From Candidatus Ribeiella danica (GTDB taxonomy: Bacteria > Chloroflexota > Chloroflexia > Chloroflexales > Roseiflexaceae): a stretch of DNA of 64,000 nt. The stretch spans positions 1,736,001-1,800,000 of the forward strand of contig JADKFS010000001.1 in assembly GCA_016717335.1 (NCBI GenBank), read 5' to 3'. Position 1 is the first letter of the stretch. Each line of letters opens with the position of its first letter. A program made the translations under genes and the position numbers. Under the pieces are notes generated by a model. It was not told where the DNA came from. It saw only the letters and a program-made list of their open reading frames with translations, and did not search any database. Positions 1-8,527 of this stretch are shown here, piece by piece.

Positions 1-1
1 G

Positions 2-1150
2 GTGCTAGCCGACTGGTGCGTGATCGATGTGATCGACGCCGACGGCGCGATCCGGCGCGTCGCCGGATCGCACGCCGACCCGGACAAGCGAGCGCTGCTG
101 CAGCGGCTGCTCAGCTACCCGCCCACCCGCGCCGGCGCCAGCCCGGTCGTCCAGGCGCTGCGCTCGGGCAAGCTGGCGGTCGCGGCCGAGGTGCCGGACT
201 CGATGCTGGTCGCCTCGGCGTACGACGACGAGCACCTGCGGATCGTGCGCGAGCTGGCGCCGGCGGCCTTCCTGATCGTGCCGCTGCGCGCCCGCGAGCA
301 CGTCCTCGGGGCGATGACCCTGGCCGTGGCCGAGTCGGACTGGCGCTACGGCCCGGCCGACGTGGCGCTGGCCGAGGAGCTGGCCCGCCGCGCGGCGGTC
401 GCGATCGACAACGCGCGGCTCTACTCCGAGGCGCGCTCGGCCGTGCGCGCCCGCGACGACCTGCTCTCGATCGTCTCGCACGACCTGCAGAACCCGCTGC
501 AGGTGATCAAGAGCCAGGCCGAGCTGCTGCTGCGACGGGCCGCGCGCGCCGGCACGCTGGATGTCGAGCAGGCCACCGCCGGCCTGGTGCGGATCAACGG
601 CGAGACGACCAAGATGAACCGGCTGATCGGCGAGCTGCTGGACCTGGCGCGCCTGCAGGTGGCCCAGGCGCTCGACCTCGACCGCCAGCCGATCGACCTG
701 GTCGCGCTGGCGCGCCGCGTGGCCGCCGAGCGGCAGCAGTCCACCTCGCTGCACGCGATCCTGGTCGAGGCCGCCGCGCCCGAGCTGATCTGTCACGTCG
801 ACGGCGTGCGCCTGGAGCGGCTGCTCGACAACCTGCTCTCGAACGCGATCAAGTACAGCCCCGGCGGCGGCGAGGTCGTCGTCGCGGTCGCGCGCGAGCG
901 GGACGGCGGCGACTGGGCCGTGCTGACGGTGCGGGACCGCGGGATGGGTATCCCGGCCGACGATCTGCCGCGGATCTTCGACCGCTTTCACCGCGGGGGC
1001 AACGTGGCGGGCAAGATCGGCGGGACCGGCATCGGCCTCGCCAGCGCGCGCCAGATCGTCGTGCAGCACGGCGGGACGATCAGCGTCGCGAGCGTGGAGG
1101 GCCAGGGCAGCACCTTCACGGTGCGCCTGCCGCTCGCAGCCGGCGGCTGA
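2..1150 (+). CDS. GAF-domain sensor histidine kinase (5' partial)
   Basis: C-terminal part of a two-component sensor kinase that would autophosphorylate on His and pass the phosphate to a response regulator not seen here. Residues 1-140 look like a GAF sensor domain with no membrane segment. The H-box SHDLQNPL puts the phosphorylated His near residue 160. The ATPase domain follows with an N-box (LLDNLLSNAIKYSP), a G1 box (DRGMGIP) and a G2 box (GGTGIGLA). The frame is open to the left edge, so the GTG at base 2 is only the first in-frame start and the protein probably begins upstream, perhaps with more GAF/PAS domains. The ligand cannot be told. Antisense frames over the same DNA are GC-driven shadows. 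Confidence 0.9.
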   Translation: MLADWCVIDVIDADGAIRRVAGSHADPDKRALLQRLLSYPPTRAGASPVVQALRSGKLAVAAEVPDSMLVASAYDDEHLRIVRELAPAAFLIVPLRAREHVLGAMTLAVAESDWRYGPADVALAEELARRAAVAIDNARLYSEARSAVRARDDLLSIVSHDLQNPLQVIKSQAELLLRRAARAGTLDVEQATAGLVRINGETTKMNRLIGELLDLARLQVAQALDLDRQPIDLVALARRVAAERQQSTSLHAILVEAAAPELICHVDGVRLERLLDNLLSNAIKYSPGGGEVVVAVARERDGGDWAVLTVRDRGMGIPADDLPRIFDRFHRGGNVAGKIGGTGIGLASARQIVVQHGGTISVASVEGQGSTFTVRLPLAAGG

Positions 1151-1186
1151 GGAGCTCCGGGCGAACACCTGGCGGCAGCGACACGA

Positions 1187-1254
1187 ACCGGCGCGGGCTC
1201 CCGGGGTACCCGCTGGGTGCCGGGGGGCCAACGCGCAGCGCCCCGGAGAAGCAG
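1187..1254 (+). repeat. Remnant of the GC-rich dispersed element
   Basis: Degenerate match to the tail module of the dispersed element (ccggcgcggg, a gggggcc block, then gcgcagcgccccgga). It lies between the kinase stop and the promoter at 1270, the same placement before a promoter seen for other copies. Confidence 0.5.
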
Positions 1255-1269
1255 CGTAGCGAAGCCCGA

Positions 1270-1298
1270 TTGACTCCCCGCCCTGCATCGCCTATACT
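1270..1298 (+). promoter_or_regulatory. Sigma-70-type promoter for the OTU-like gene
   Basis: TTGACT (1270-1275), a 17-nt spacer and TATACT (1293-1298), each hexamer one mismatch from consensus. Transcription would start near 1305, leaving a leader of about 114 nt before the ATG at 1419. The gene therefore has its own housekeeping promoter and is not simply read through from the kinase. Confidence 0.75.
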
Positions 1299-1418
1299 GG
1301 CATTCACCACACTATCGAGATCGAACGAAGAAGCCGGAGCGCCAGCTTGGCGTTCTCTGCGCAGCCTCTGCCCCGCCCCTGCCGCCTGCTGCGCTGCCGG
1401 GGAGAATAGGCGCGAGCT

Positions 1419-4247
1419 ATGACGACGAGACCGCGGCGGCAGGCCGCATCCTCCCGCCGCAGGTTGCAGCAGCCGGCGCTTCCCGCCCCGCCATCGCCGG
1501 AGGTCGAGCGCCACGGCGAGCCGGCGGCAGGCCCCGCCCAACGTCTGGTTGGCTCGCCGCTGCCGGCCCCGCGCCCGGCCGATATTCTCGCGCTCCAGCG
1601 CGCAGCCGGCAATCGGCAGGTGCAGCGCGCGCTCGCGGCCCGCCGGCCGCTCCCCCCGGCAGCGCCGCCTGGGTACGCGGCCGTGATCCAGCGGCTGCGC
1701 CTCGTCGAGGATAAGAAGACGGGCAAGCTGCGCGAGGCGAAGGCCGATGAGGATGATGCCCTCGACGTGGCCAAAATGACGCCCGGCCAGCGCGCGATCT
1801 ACCGCGAGCGTATCCGCACCGAGAAAAGCGTGAAGCTCGGCGAGCAGTTCGACCAGGCGCTGAAGAAGAGCACGCCGGCGCTCGACAATATCGAGGACAT
1901 CTATACGATCAATGACGAGCTGGAGGCGCTGGAGCTCAGCCAGAAGAGCAAGCAGCCGCTGGACGCGTCGCTCGTCAAGTCGATCGCCGCGAAGCTTCAG
2001 GATGCGCAAATACTGCTCCAGACACTGCAGCGCGGCGAGGATATCGTGCTGTACCGCGGCGTCGTCGCGGAGTACACCATCCGCCTGAAGGCGCTCGATC
2101 CGAAGCAGAAGATCGGCGCGGTCGTCGAGGGGCAGCGGGCGCAGATCGTGATCGCCCCGGCCGATCGCCAAGCCTACCGCGACGATGTTGCCAACTCGGT
2201 CGCCTGGGGTGGGCTGGCCGAGGCGAACCGCGTGGCCGAGAACTTGAACCTGCGCGTGAGCATTTTTCGCATCGACGCCAGGGGCCGCTACCAGCGCGTG
2301 ATCACGATCGGCCCGGCCGGCGGCCAGAACCACGGCATCGACCTGCTGCACCTCGGCGATCACTACGTGGCGGTTCGCGGGGCGCTTGCCGGCCAGCCGG
2401 AGGGCGGCGAGCGCGACGAGCAGCTCAAGACCAAGCCGGACGGGAACTGCCTCTACGAGGCGCTGTACATCGCAGCGCACCAGGCCAAGCCCACCGACAT
2501 CCAGCGCCAGGCGTTTATTGCGAATACTCGCCAGTGGCTGTCCCAGCACCTCAGCGACGCCGAGATCGACGCCAGCATCGTCGCGATCGTCTCGCAGGGC
2601 GATGTCGCCGGGCTCGGCCCCAAGACCAGGACGGTCCTGGCCGCAAAATCCCGCGCGGAGAAGGTTCGGCAGTACGACGAGAAGACGCTCGCCCAGCTGA
2701 CCAAGCCGCTCGCGCAGCTCGACCAGGCCGACCAGTTTGGGTACCAGGAGAAGGCCGCGACCTACCTGGAGGAGCGCAAGAAAGCGCCCGACTCGGGCGC
2801 GACCGCGGCGGCCTTCGACGCGCTCGAAAGGGCGCTGAGCAGCGCGCGCCACGCGCTTGAGATGCAGCGCTGGGCCGCCAAAGCCGGCGATATTGTGCTG
2901 CCGATGGGCTGGTGGGAGTTCGTTCGCGCCGGCATGCCGAAAAAGGCCACCTCAGAAAAGAAGGCGTGGCTCGACAGCCTCATGAGCGCGCGGGATGCTG
3001 CTGTGGCATATAACCAGGGCGCCGGCGCGCCGAAGCTGGACATCCCCGGGCTGCTGGAAAGGCTCGACACGATCGAGGACAAGATGAAGCGGATGGTCGC
3101 GCCCGGCGCCGAGGCGGATGCGCTGCAGGAAGACAAGAGCGAGGCCGCCAAGATCGCGATATACCGCTTCGTCACCGAGGATGTGCGGCTCGCGCGCGCC
3201 CGCCTGGTGCACCTGTTCCAGCTGGCCGAGGGCAGCACGTTTCGCATGGGCGGGCCGGGCCTGCGCCCGGATCTGCACTACGACTTCTACCCGGAGAACG
3301 AGACCGAGGAAGGACAAGGCGCGCGGGCGACCTACGCGCCGAAGGGCTTCGGCAAGGCGGAGTCGCAGCTGGTCACAAGCATGATCGACCCCAAGGGCAG
3401 CCAGCCCAAAGGCATGCAGGAGGGCCTGACCGCGGTTGCGCTCAAGCGAGCATACCCGGATCGCTTCTCGAACATCGTCCGCTCGGAGGACCCGCACGTC
3501 GAGTATTTCGATAACGCGGGCATGCCCTGGGACCAAAAGTCGCCGGTCTCGCACGGCCGAGTGAGCACCGACGAGATCATGACGGGCATTTCGGGCAAGC
3601 TGAATGACCGGTACAAACCAGGGCGGCTGGATCGAAAGACCGGACTGATGGTCGATGACCCCAACGCGCGGATCGGCATTGTCCTCGACTGCACCTACAT
3701 GAACCACAATGACTACGTGCGGCTGTGGGCCGCGCTGATCAAGCGATACTCCGCCGACGTGCTGAGGACGCACCTGATCGAGATCAACGTCCCCTTCGCG
3801 GCGGAGGACAAGACCGCCCGCGCGAAGGCGTCGAAGGTCAGCACCAACACCTCAATTCTTGACGGCTGCCGGGTGGGATCGAACGAGCAGCCCAAGGCTG
3901 TGGGCAGCGGCGCGAGCGGCACGATCTACGCCGTCAGCCTCGCAAAGCTGACAAACCACGTGGCTGAATTAGGCAAGGTCATCGGAGATATTCGCAACAA
4001 CGGCCGTGATATGATCGAGCCGGATGACCCGGTCTATCGGAATCACAACTTCGAGCTGCCGAACCGGAACTCGTACTTCCTGAAATTCTACGCCGGGCCG
4101 AGCGACTTCCCCGACGGCTCAAAAGTGCGCCTGGTCTACGACAAGCCGAACAAGCTCTTCTACATCACGGGCACGCACTACAACCCCTGGATGCCGGCCT
4201 ACGGCGATGAGCATATCCGCAACCCGTTCTTCTTGATCGAAGAGTGA
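1419..4247 (+). CDS. AGNR-motif protein with apparent circularly permuted OTU-like cysteine protease domain
   Basis: 942 residues, no signal peptide or membrane segment. Residues 1-80 are basic, Pro/Ala-rich and disordered, and hold ILALQRAAGNRQVQRAL (56-72), a motif common near the N-terminus of DUF4157-type and contractile-injection-system-associated proteins in Herpetosiphon and other bacteria. Residues about 240-420 carry OTU deubiquitinase hallmarks in swapped order: the later OTU elements come first (WGG at 263-265, then the His segment LGDHYVAV with H315), and the Cys motif DGNCLYEAL with C344 follows after a linker of about 25 residues. That is the order expected from joining the old ends and opening the domain elsewhere. 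Residues about 420-600 are helical; 640-942 match no family I recognise. It could be an exported effector or toxin; function is inferred. No injection-system genes are visible. A purine-rich Shine-Dalgarno (ggggaga) precedes the ATG. Confidence 0.7.
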   Translation: MTTRPRRQAASSRRRLQQPALPAPPSPEVERHGEPAAGPAQRLVGSPLPAPRPADILALQRAAGNRQVQRALAARRPLPPAAPPGYAAVIQRLRLVEDKKTGKLREAKADEDDALDVAKMTPGQRAIYRERIRTEKSVKLGEQFDQALKKSTPALDNIEDIYTINDELEALELSQKSKQPLDASLVKSIAAKLQDAQILLQTLQRGEDIVLYRGVVAEYTIRLKALDPKQKIGAVVEGQRAQIVIAPADRQAYRDDVANSVAWGGLAEANRVAENLNLRVSIFRIDARGRYQRVITIGPAGGQNHGIDLLHLGDHYVAVRGALAGQPEGGERDEQLKTKPDGNCLYEALYIAAHQAKPTDIQRQAFIANTRQWLSQHLSDAEIDASIVAIVSQGDVAGLGPKTRTVLAAKSRAEKVRQYDEKTLAQLTKPLAQLDQADQFGYQEKAATYLEERKKAPDSGATAAAFDALERALSSARHALEMQRWAAKAGDIVLPMGWWEFVRAGMPKKATSEKKAWLDSLMSARDAAVAYNQGAGAPKLDIPGLLERLDTIEDKMKRMVAPGAEADALQEDKSEAAKIAIYRFVTEDVRLARARLVHLFQLAEGSTFRMGGPGLRPDLHYDFYPENETEEGQGARATYAPKGFGKAESQLVTSMIDPKGSQPKGMQEGLTAVALKRAYPDRFSNIVRSEDPHVEYFDNAGMPWDQKSPVSHGRVSTDEIMTGISGKLNDRYKPGRLDRKTGLMVDDPNARIGIVLDCTYMNHNDYVRLWAALIKRYSADVLRTHLIEINVPFAAEDKTARAKASKVSTNTSILDGCRVGSNEQPKAVGSGASGTIYAVSLAKLTNHVAELGKVIGDIRNNGRDMIEPDDPVYRNHNFELPNRNSYFLKFYAGPSDFPDGSKVRLVYDKPNKLFYITGTHYNPWMPAYGDEHIRNPFFLIEE

Positions 4248-4257
4248 TTGGTGTTTG

Positions 4258-4612
4258 TTTTGCCGGGGCTGCGCGCCCCCGTTCCCCGCGTGGGCTGCCC
4301 GCCCCGTGCCCCCGCGTGGACTGCCCGCCCGTGCCCCCGCAGGTATCTCTACCTCAGTCCAGCTCGCCTACGCGGCGCGCGGGCGGGGGTGGGCCGCCAC
4401 CCCCGCCACCCCCCCGCCGGGGCTTCGCCCCTGGACCCCAAAAGTAATCCACCCTCGTTTGCAAGGCTTGACGTGCATGCCCGGCGGAATCCACACGCAG
4501 CAGGTTGTAACCTGCCCTCGTGGGCATAGTGTTAGGCATGAGCCATTGGCATTGAAACTGGGGCAGCATTTCTTGCCGGAGGGGGGCCGGGGCGCAGCGC
4601 CCCGAAAGAACC
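4258..4612 (+). repeat. GC-rich dispersed element, copy 1
   Basis: Fills the gap between the OTU-like gene and the sigma-factor promoter; no credible gene is present. Landmarks in order: G/C-homopolymeric head, ggggcttcgcccctggacccc (cut by one base in some copies), gcatgcccggcggaatcca, a small hairpin (gcaggttgtaacctgc), ggcatgagcc, then gccggaggggggccgggg and gcgcagcgccccg. The same order is found near 13.3, 38.7 (reverse), 40.2 (reverse) and 59.8 kb. Confidence 0.75.
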
Positions 4613-4703
4613 CAGCAGTGCGGCCAGGGGGATGAGCAGAAAATCAGGTGACTGTAACACGATCTTAACCACCTCTTACCTTACGTTATCGCGTGCGTTC
4701 AGC

Positions 4704-4709
4704 TATAAT
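4704..4709 (+). promoter_or_regulatory. -10 box of sigma-factor promoter
   Basis: Perfect TATAAT just after the dispersed element, 159 nt before the favoured sigma-factor ATG. The best -35 at 17 nt spacing (ttacgt, 4681-4686) is poor, so an activator or a different sigma factor may be used. Confidence 0.45.
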
Positions 4710-4867
4710 GGAACAAGCAGACCGTCGAAAGCCAATTAACGAAGTTTTATCTATTGTCGTTTTGGGCGCGTATCTATTGCGCGAGTCGCAGCGTTGGTAT
4801 AGGTAGTGACCTATCACAGCGCACGGCTCCGTCTCAACCGGCGACGCGCACAGACGTCGAGAGTGAT

Positions 4868-5536
4868 ATGGTCAGTGAACTAGACCTGGAGCTGCCGAAG
4901 GTCATCGCGCAGGCACAGCTGGGTGACCCGGGCGCCTTCGGCGAGCTCTACGCCAAGTATGCAGGGCTGATCCTGCGCTACTTGTACGCGCGACTGCGCG
5001 ATCAGGAGGGCGCCCAAGATCTGACCCAGGAGGTGTTCGTCCGAGTCATCAAAGGCATCGGCGGCTTCGAGTACCGTGGCGAGAAATCGTTCCTTGGCTG
5101 GCTGTATACGATCGCCAACAATGTGCTGATCGGGCAGGCTCGCCGCAAGCGCGCGATCTCGACCCCACTGGACGATAGTATCGAGGTCGTCGACCCGCGC
5201 GGCCAGGAGGCGGTGCTGTCGATCTACGACCGCGTCTCGCTTCAGCAGGCGATCAGCCAGCTGACGCAGGACCAGCAGCAGGTGCTGACGCTGAAGTTCT
5301 TTGCCGACATGACGAACAATGAGATCGCCACGACGATCGGAAGGACCGAGGGGGCGGTGAAGGCGCTCCAGCACCGCGCGCTCCAGTCGCTTCAGCAGAT
5401 CCTGGTGCGCGAGGGGCGCGAGACACTGCTGTCGAAGGAGTACGGGGCGAGCGGCGACAGCTGGAGCGGCTGGGACGAGTCGATTAAAACTCGCTCGCTG
5501 GAGAGCGACGATCTACCCGGATCGAATCAACGATAG
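4868..5536 (+). CDS. RNA polymerase sigma factor, sigma-70 family (ECF-like)
   Basis: 222 residues from ATG 4868. An upstream TTG at 4754 would add 38 residues without sigma homology, so it is not preferred. Region 2 is clear (FGELYAKYAGLILRYLYARLRD, then DLTQEVFVRVIKG and GWLYTIANNVLIGQARR), and region 4 is a helix-turn-helix (LTQDQQQVLTLKFFADMTNNEIATTIGRTEGAVKALQHRALQSLQ). It lacks regions 1 and 3, as ECF sigma factors do. The last 35 or so residues are a polar tail of unknown role. The next gene, 17 nt downstream, encodes a single-pass membrane protein of the kind often paired with such sigma factors in Chloroflexota, so membrane-controlled release is plausible. Target promoters are unknown. 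Confidence 0.88.
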   Translation: MVSELDLELPKVIAQAQLGDPGAFGELYAKYAGLILRYLYARLRDQEGAQDLTQEVFVRVIKGIGGFEYRGEKSFLGWLYTIANNVLIGQARRKRAISTPLDDSIEVVDPRGQEAVLSIYDRVSLQQAISQLTQDQQQVLTLKFFADMTNNEIATTIGRTEGAVKALQHRALQSLQQILVREGRETLLSKEYGASGDSWSGWDESIKTRSLESDDLPGSNQR

Positions 5537-5553
5537 GTTAGGAAGCTCTGCTC

Positions 5554-7242
5554 ATGCAGATCGAGGAACGCAGCTTATCAGAGGGCCTGCCCGAGAGCCT
5601 TGACCAGGCCCTTGTGCGGCTCAAAGCTGGGGAGAGTGTGGAGGCTTGCCTCACCAATTACCCCCAGCACGCGCCTGCGCTCGAGCCGCTGCTGCGTGTC
5701 GGCTCCCTCGTGCGTCTGCAGGCGGCGACGCCGCTTCCATCTGAGCTTGAGGATTGGCTCTCCGACGGGGCGCGCGAGTTCGCCGCGCTCGCCGAGCAGA
5801 TGGCGCCGCGCTACGCCCGCCGGCCCCGACGCGCGGCCGCGCCGGAGCAGCCAACGCTCGCCGATGTGCTCGACCGTGGGCTGGCGCGCGTGCGCTCCGG
5901 CGATTCGATCGGGCGCGCCCTGGCCGAGCACCCCCAGCAGGCCGATAACTTGAGGCCGCTGCTGCAGGCCGGCGCGCTGCTGCGCGCCGAGGCCACGACC
6001 GCGCTGCCGCCCGATCTGGAGGCTTGGCTGTCCACCGGCGCGCGCGAGTTCGCGGCGATCGCCGAGCATCTGGCCCCGCGCGCCGCACGCCGCAAGGCCG
6101 CCGCCCGCCCGATCACAATGCGGCGCGCCGCTATCGCCATCGCCGTCGTCGTCGCGATGACCGGCGCGGTCGATACGGTCTCGGCCCAGAGCATACCCGG
6201 CGATACGCTCTACCCGTGGAAGCGGGCGCGTGAGAATATCTCGCTGGTGCTCGCCACCGATGCCGGGCAGCGCGCCCGGCTGCAGGTGGAGTACGCCGGC
6301 CGCCGCCTGGATGAGCTGCACTCGCTGGTGAACACGCCCAATACGGTCGACTCGGCCCTGGTGCTGGAGACGGTCAACAGCCTGCTCGACAGCGTCCAGG
6401 GCGCGATCGCCGAAGATCGGCGCGCCCCTGGCGTGAACGTGGCCGGCGACCTCTCTCAGCTGCTCACCGAGGCGCAGACGACGATCGACCAGGCCTCGAC
6501 GGTCGCCCCGCTGGCCGCGCCTGACCTCAGCCAGGCCAGCGCGCGGGTCGACGCCATCGCCCTGGAGATCCCTGAAGAAAGCGAGCTCTCCACCGGCGGC
6601 GTGCCCACAGAGGCGCCGACCCCGAGCACATCCCCCGGTAGCGGCGGCGCGCCGGGCGGTGGGGTCGACAACCCGACGGCGACGGCGAGCCCTGGGAACA
6701 CGGCGATCAGTCTGACGGTGACGCCGACCAGCGAGCCGAGCCTGCCGGGGACCGCGACGCCAGTGCCGATTGGGTCGACCGCCACGGTCACGCCGCCGGT
6801 GGATCAGTCCGGCATCACGCCTACCGCAAGCGCGGGGACAGTGCTGACATCCACGGTCGTGCCGCCGACCGGTGGACCGACCGACACGCCGGTGCCGCCC
6901 ACCGACACGCCGGTGCCGCCCACCGACACGCCGGTGCCGCCCACCGACACGCCGGTGCCGACGGCGACGCCCGTGCCGGTGACCGAGCAGCCGACCGAGC
7001 CGCCGCCGCCGACGCTGCCGGCGACCACACGTTCGCCGCGCGCGACCCCGACACCGACCGATGTGCCGCCGACAGCGACGCCGACCGACGTGCCGCCGCC
7101 CACCGACACGCCCACCAACGTGCCGCCGCCTACCGACACGCCGACCGACGTGCCGCCGCCCACCGACACGCCCACCGACGTGCCGCCGCCCACCGACACG
7201 CCCACCAACGTGCCGCCACCGACTGAGACGCCGACGCCGTAG
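5554..7242 (+). CDS. DUF5667-like membrane protein with duplicated N-terminal domain and Thr-Pro repeat tail; putative anti-sigma partner
   Basis: 562 residues. The cytoplasmic part holds two copies of a module of about 73 residues (14-86 and 103-176; each runs L.R...G.S...AL...PQ.A..L.PLL..G.L.R..A...LP..LE.WLS.GAREFAA.AE..APR). One membrane helix follows (about 190-208), then a DUF5667-like segment (about 214-340, starting IPGDTLYPWKRARENI), then a Thr/Pro/Val-rich tail with TDTPVPP units and later TDVPPP/TNVPPP units, probably a stalk outside the membrane. It starts 17 nt after the sigma-factor stop, consistent with one transcript and a regulatory pair. The duplicated cytoplasmic module is the likely sigma-binding part, though no zinc-finger anti-sigma motif is present. 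Confidence 0.75.
   Translation: MQIEERSLSEGLPESLDQALVRLKAGESVEACLTNYPQHAPALEPLLRVGSLVRLQAATPLPSELEDWLSDGAREFAALAEQMAPRYARRPRRAAAPEQPTLADVLDRGLARVRSGDSIGRALAEHPQQADNLRPLLQAGALLRAEATTALPPDLEAWLSTGAREFAAIAEHLAPRAARRKAAARPITMRRAAIAIAVVVAMTGAVDTVSAQSIPGDTLYPWKRARENISLVLATDAGQRARLQVEYAGRRLDELHSLVNTPNTVDSALVLETVNSLLDSVQGAIAEDRRAPGVNVAGDLSQLLTEAQTTIDQASTVAPLAAPDLSQASARVDAIALEIPEESELSTGGVPTEAPTPSTSPGSGGAPGGGVDNPTATASPGNTAISLTVTPTSEPSLPGTATPVPIGSTATVTPPVDQSGITPTASAGTVLTSTVVPPTGGPTDTPVPPTDTPVPPTDTPVPPTDTPVPTATPVPVTEQPTEPPPPTLPATTRSPRATPTPTDVPPTATPTDVPPPTDTPTNVPPPTDTPTDVPPPTDTPTDVPPPTDTPTNVPPPTETPTP
6880..7236 (+). repeat. In-frame tandem repeats coding Thr-Pro stalk
   Basis: Two arrays of direct repeats inside the DUF5667-like gene: 21-nt units coding TDTPVPP at about 6880-6960 and units coding T(D/N)(V/T)PPP near 7075-7236. 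Near-identical DNA units suggest recent slippage expansion, so length may vary between strains. Confidence 0.8.
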
Positions 7243-7257
7243 GCGCCAGGCGCAAAA

Positions 7258-7290
7258 CAAAACCCCCGCCCCGATCGGGGCGGGGGTTTT
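7258..7290 (+). terminator. Rho-independent terminator (probably bidirectional)
   Basis: Perfect hairpin aaaacccccgcccc / ggggcgggggtttt centred at about 7274, starting 16 nt after the stop at 7242 and ending in a T-run. It sits between convergent genes and could serve both strands. Confidence 0.85.
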
Positions 7291-7326
7291 GTCTGCCCGC
7301 TTCGCAAAAGGCCCACGCGTGAAAAG

Positions 7327-7360
7327 GGCTCAGGGGCGGCAATGCCGCCCCTGAGCCCCC
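7327..7360 (-). terminator. Hairpin downstream of ndk
   Basis: GC-rich stem ggctcaggggcggc / gccgcccctgagcc with loop aat, 21 nt beyond the ndk stop, followed on the minus strand by ttttc. Acts as the ndk-side terminator of this convergent junction. Confidence 0.65.
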
Positions 7361-7380
7361 ACTGACGATCTGGCGCGCGG

Positions 7381-7830
7381 TCACTCGTAGATCCACGGAT
7401 CGGCGCTGCGCACGAACTGGACCAGCTCGTGCTCCTGGAAGAACAGCGCAACCTCTTTCTCGCCGTTTTCGGGCGAATCCGAGGCGTGGATCAGGTTGCG
7501 CCCGATCTCCACCGCGAAATCGCCGCGGATGGTCCCCGGCGCCGCCTGAGCGGGATTCGTGGCGCCGACCGTATTGCGCACGATTGCGATCACGCTCTTG
7601 CCCGTCACGACTGCGACGACGACCGGCCCGGATGTAATATACTCGACCAGGCCGGCGAAAAAGGGCTTCCCTTCGTGCACCGCATAGTGGCGCCGCGCGA
7701 GCGCGTCGTCGATTCGAATCAGCTTGAGCCCGGCCAGCTTCAGCCCGCGCCGCTCCAGCCGCGTCAATATCGGGCCGATCAGCCCACGCTGCACAGCGTC
7801 GGGCTTCAAAATGATCAGTGATCGCTCCAT
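7381..7830 (-). CDS. ndk: Nucleoside diphosphate kinase
   Basis: 149 residues, standard family length. Transfers the gamma phosphate of ATP to nucleoside diphosphates through a phospho-His intermediate; cytoplasmic. It begins MERSLIILKPDAVQRGLIG, the usual N-terminus, and holds the active-site segment NLIHASDSPENGEKEVALFF with the catalytic His (most relatives have HGSDS; the Ala is a mild change). The start at 7830 is fixed by a Shine-Dalgarno (aaggagtt) 12 nt upstream and by homology; a longer frame to 7911 adds 27 non-homologous residues. The Roadblock/LC7 gene lies upstream on the same strand. Confidence 0.96.
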   Translation of the reverse strand: MERSLIILKPDAVQRGLIGPILTRLERRGLKLAGLKLIRIDDALARRHYAVHEGKPFFAGLVEYITSGPVVVAVVTGKSVIAIVRNTVGATNPAQAAPGTIRGDFAVEIGRNLIHASDSPENGEKEVALFFQEHELVQFVRSADPWIYE

Positions 7831-8020
7831 GTTGTTCGACAGAACTCCTTTCTGAGTGGCATTCGTGTGAAAAGCTTGCCCGATCGCAGCCAGGATCGGG
7901 TGGTCCGCCACAGCGCTGTTGCGGGGGAGGCTCGGCGCGCCAGGCAGCTCTACCCCCGCGCCGAGTCCGTGTGGCGAGCCAACCGTTTTGTTTCAAACAG
8001 GCGCTTGGAATGTGCTGGAT

Positions 8021-8368
8021 CTAGATCGGCACAGCCTCGCTGATCCGCTTGGAGGCGCGGCGCATCTCCATCTTCACCAGCCCGAGGTTGACCATACGCT
8101 GTGTGATCACGACCAGGATCAGCTCTTTCGCCTCGAGCATCAGGATCGAGCCCTGCTCGGCATCGATGATCGAGTCCAGCAGCATGCCCACGCCGATCCG
8201 CTTGGTCGCCTTATCGATCTCGCCGAACACCGCGGCAGACATCGCGCCGAGAATCTCGGCGTCTTCCTCGTCCATAAGTGTGCTGGCGACGACCAGCCCG
8301 TCTTTTCCGACGAGCAGGCTGCCGATGACACCATCCACTCGGATCAAGTCTTCGACGATCCGTCGCAT
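8021..8368 (-). CDS. Roadblock/LC7 domain protein
   Basis: 115 residues. The alternating pattern (MRRIVEDLIRVDGVIGSLLVGKDGLVVAS...ILGAMSAAVFGEIDKATKRIGVG...GSILMLEAKELILVVIT) fits the Roadblock/LC7 fold, which usually acts as a dimeric regulator or scaffold for small Ras-like GTPases such as MglA. The start at 8368 is chosen for its Shine-Dalgarno (aaaggaaagg) about 8 nt upstream; an ATG at 8398 would add 10 residues. No GTPase lies in this window. The upstream same-strand gene is the large TPR protein; the pair may work together, as Roadblock and TPR proteins are often neighbours in Chloroflexota (inference). Confidence 0.85.
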   Translation of the reverse strand: MRRIVEDLIRVDGVIGSLLVGKDGLVVASTLMDEEDAEILGAMSAAVFGEIDKATKRIGVGMLLDSIIDAEQGSILMLEAKELILVVITQRMVNLGLVKMEMRRASKRISEAVPI

Positions 8369-8468
8369 CGTTTCTGCCTTTCCTTTGGTGGAGATCACTT
8401 GCTAGCATGCGGCACACGAGCAGCCGACCGCCCAGCTACCGGCTCGCACGATATTCTGCCGGGTGGCG

Positions 8469-8501
8469 GGCGTGGGGGAGGCTTTTCGCCTCCCCCACGC
8501 C
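8469..8501 (-). terminator. GC-rich hairpin after the TPR gene
   Basis: Stem gcgtgggggaggc / gcctcccccacgc with a ttttc loop, 27 nt past the TPR stop at 8528. No T-run follows, so it may terminate weakly or protect the 3' end. Confidence 0.5.
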
Positions 8502-8527
8502 CCAGCACGATCCCAGCGGCGGGCCAG

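Noticed and set aside
1419..4247. Complete contractile injection system nearby
   Set aside because: Only the AGNR-type motif is present; no sheath, tube, baseplate or AAA unfoldase gene lies in the window.
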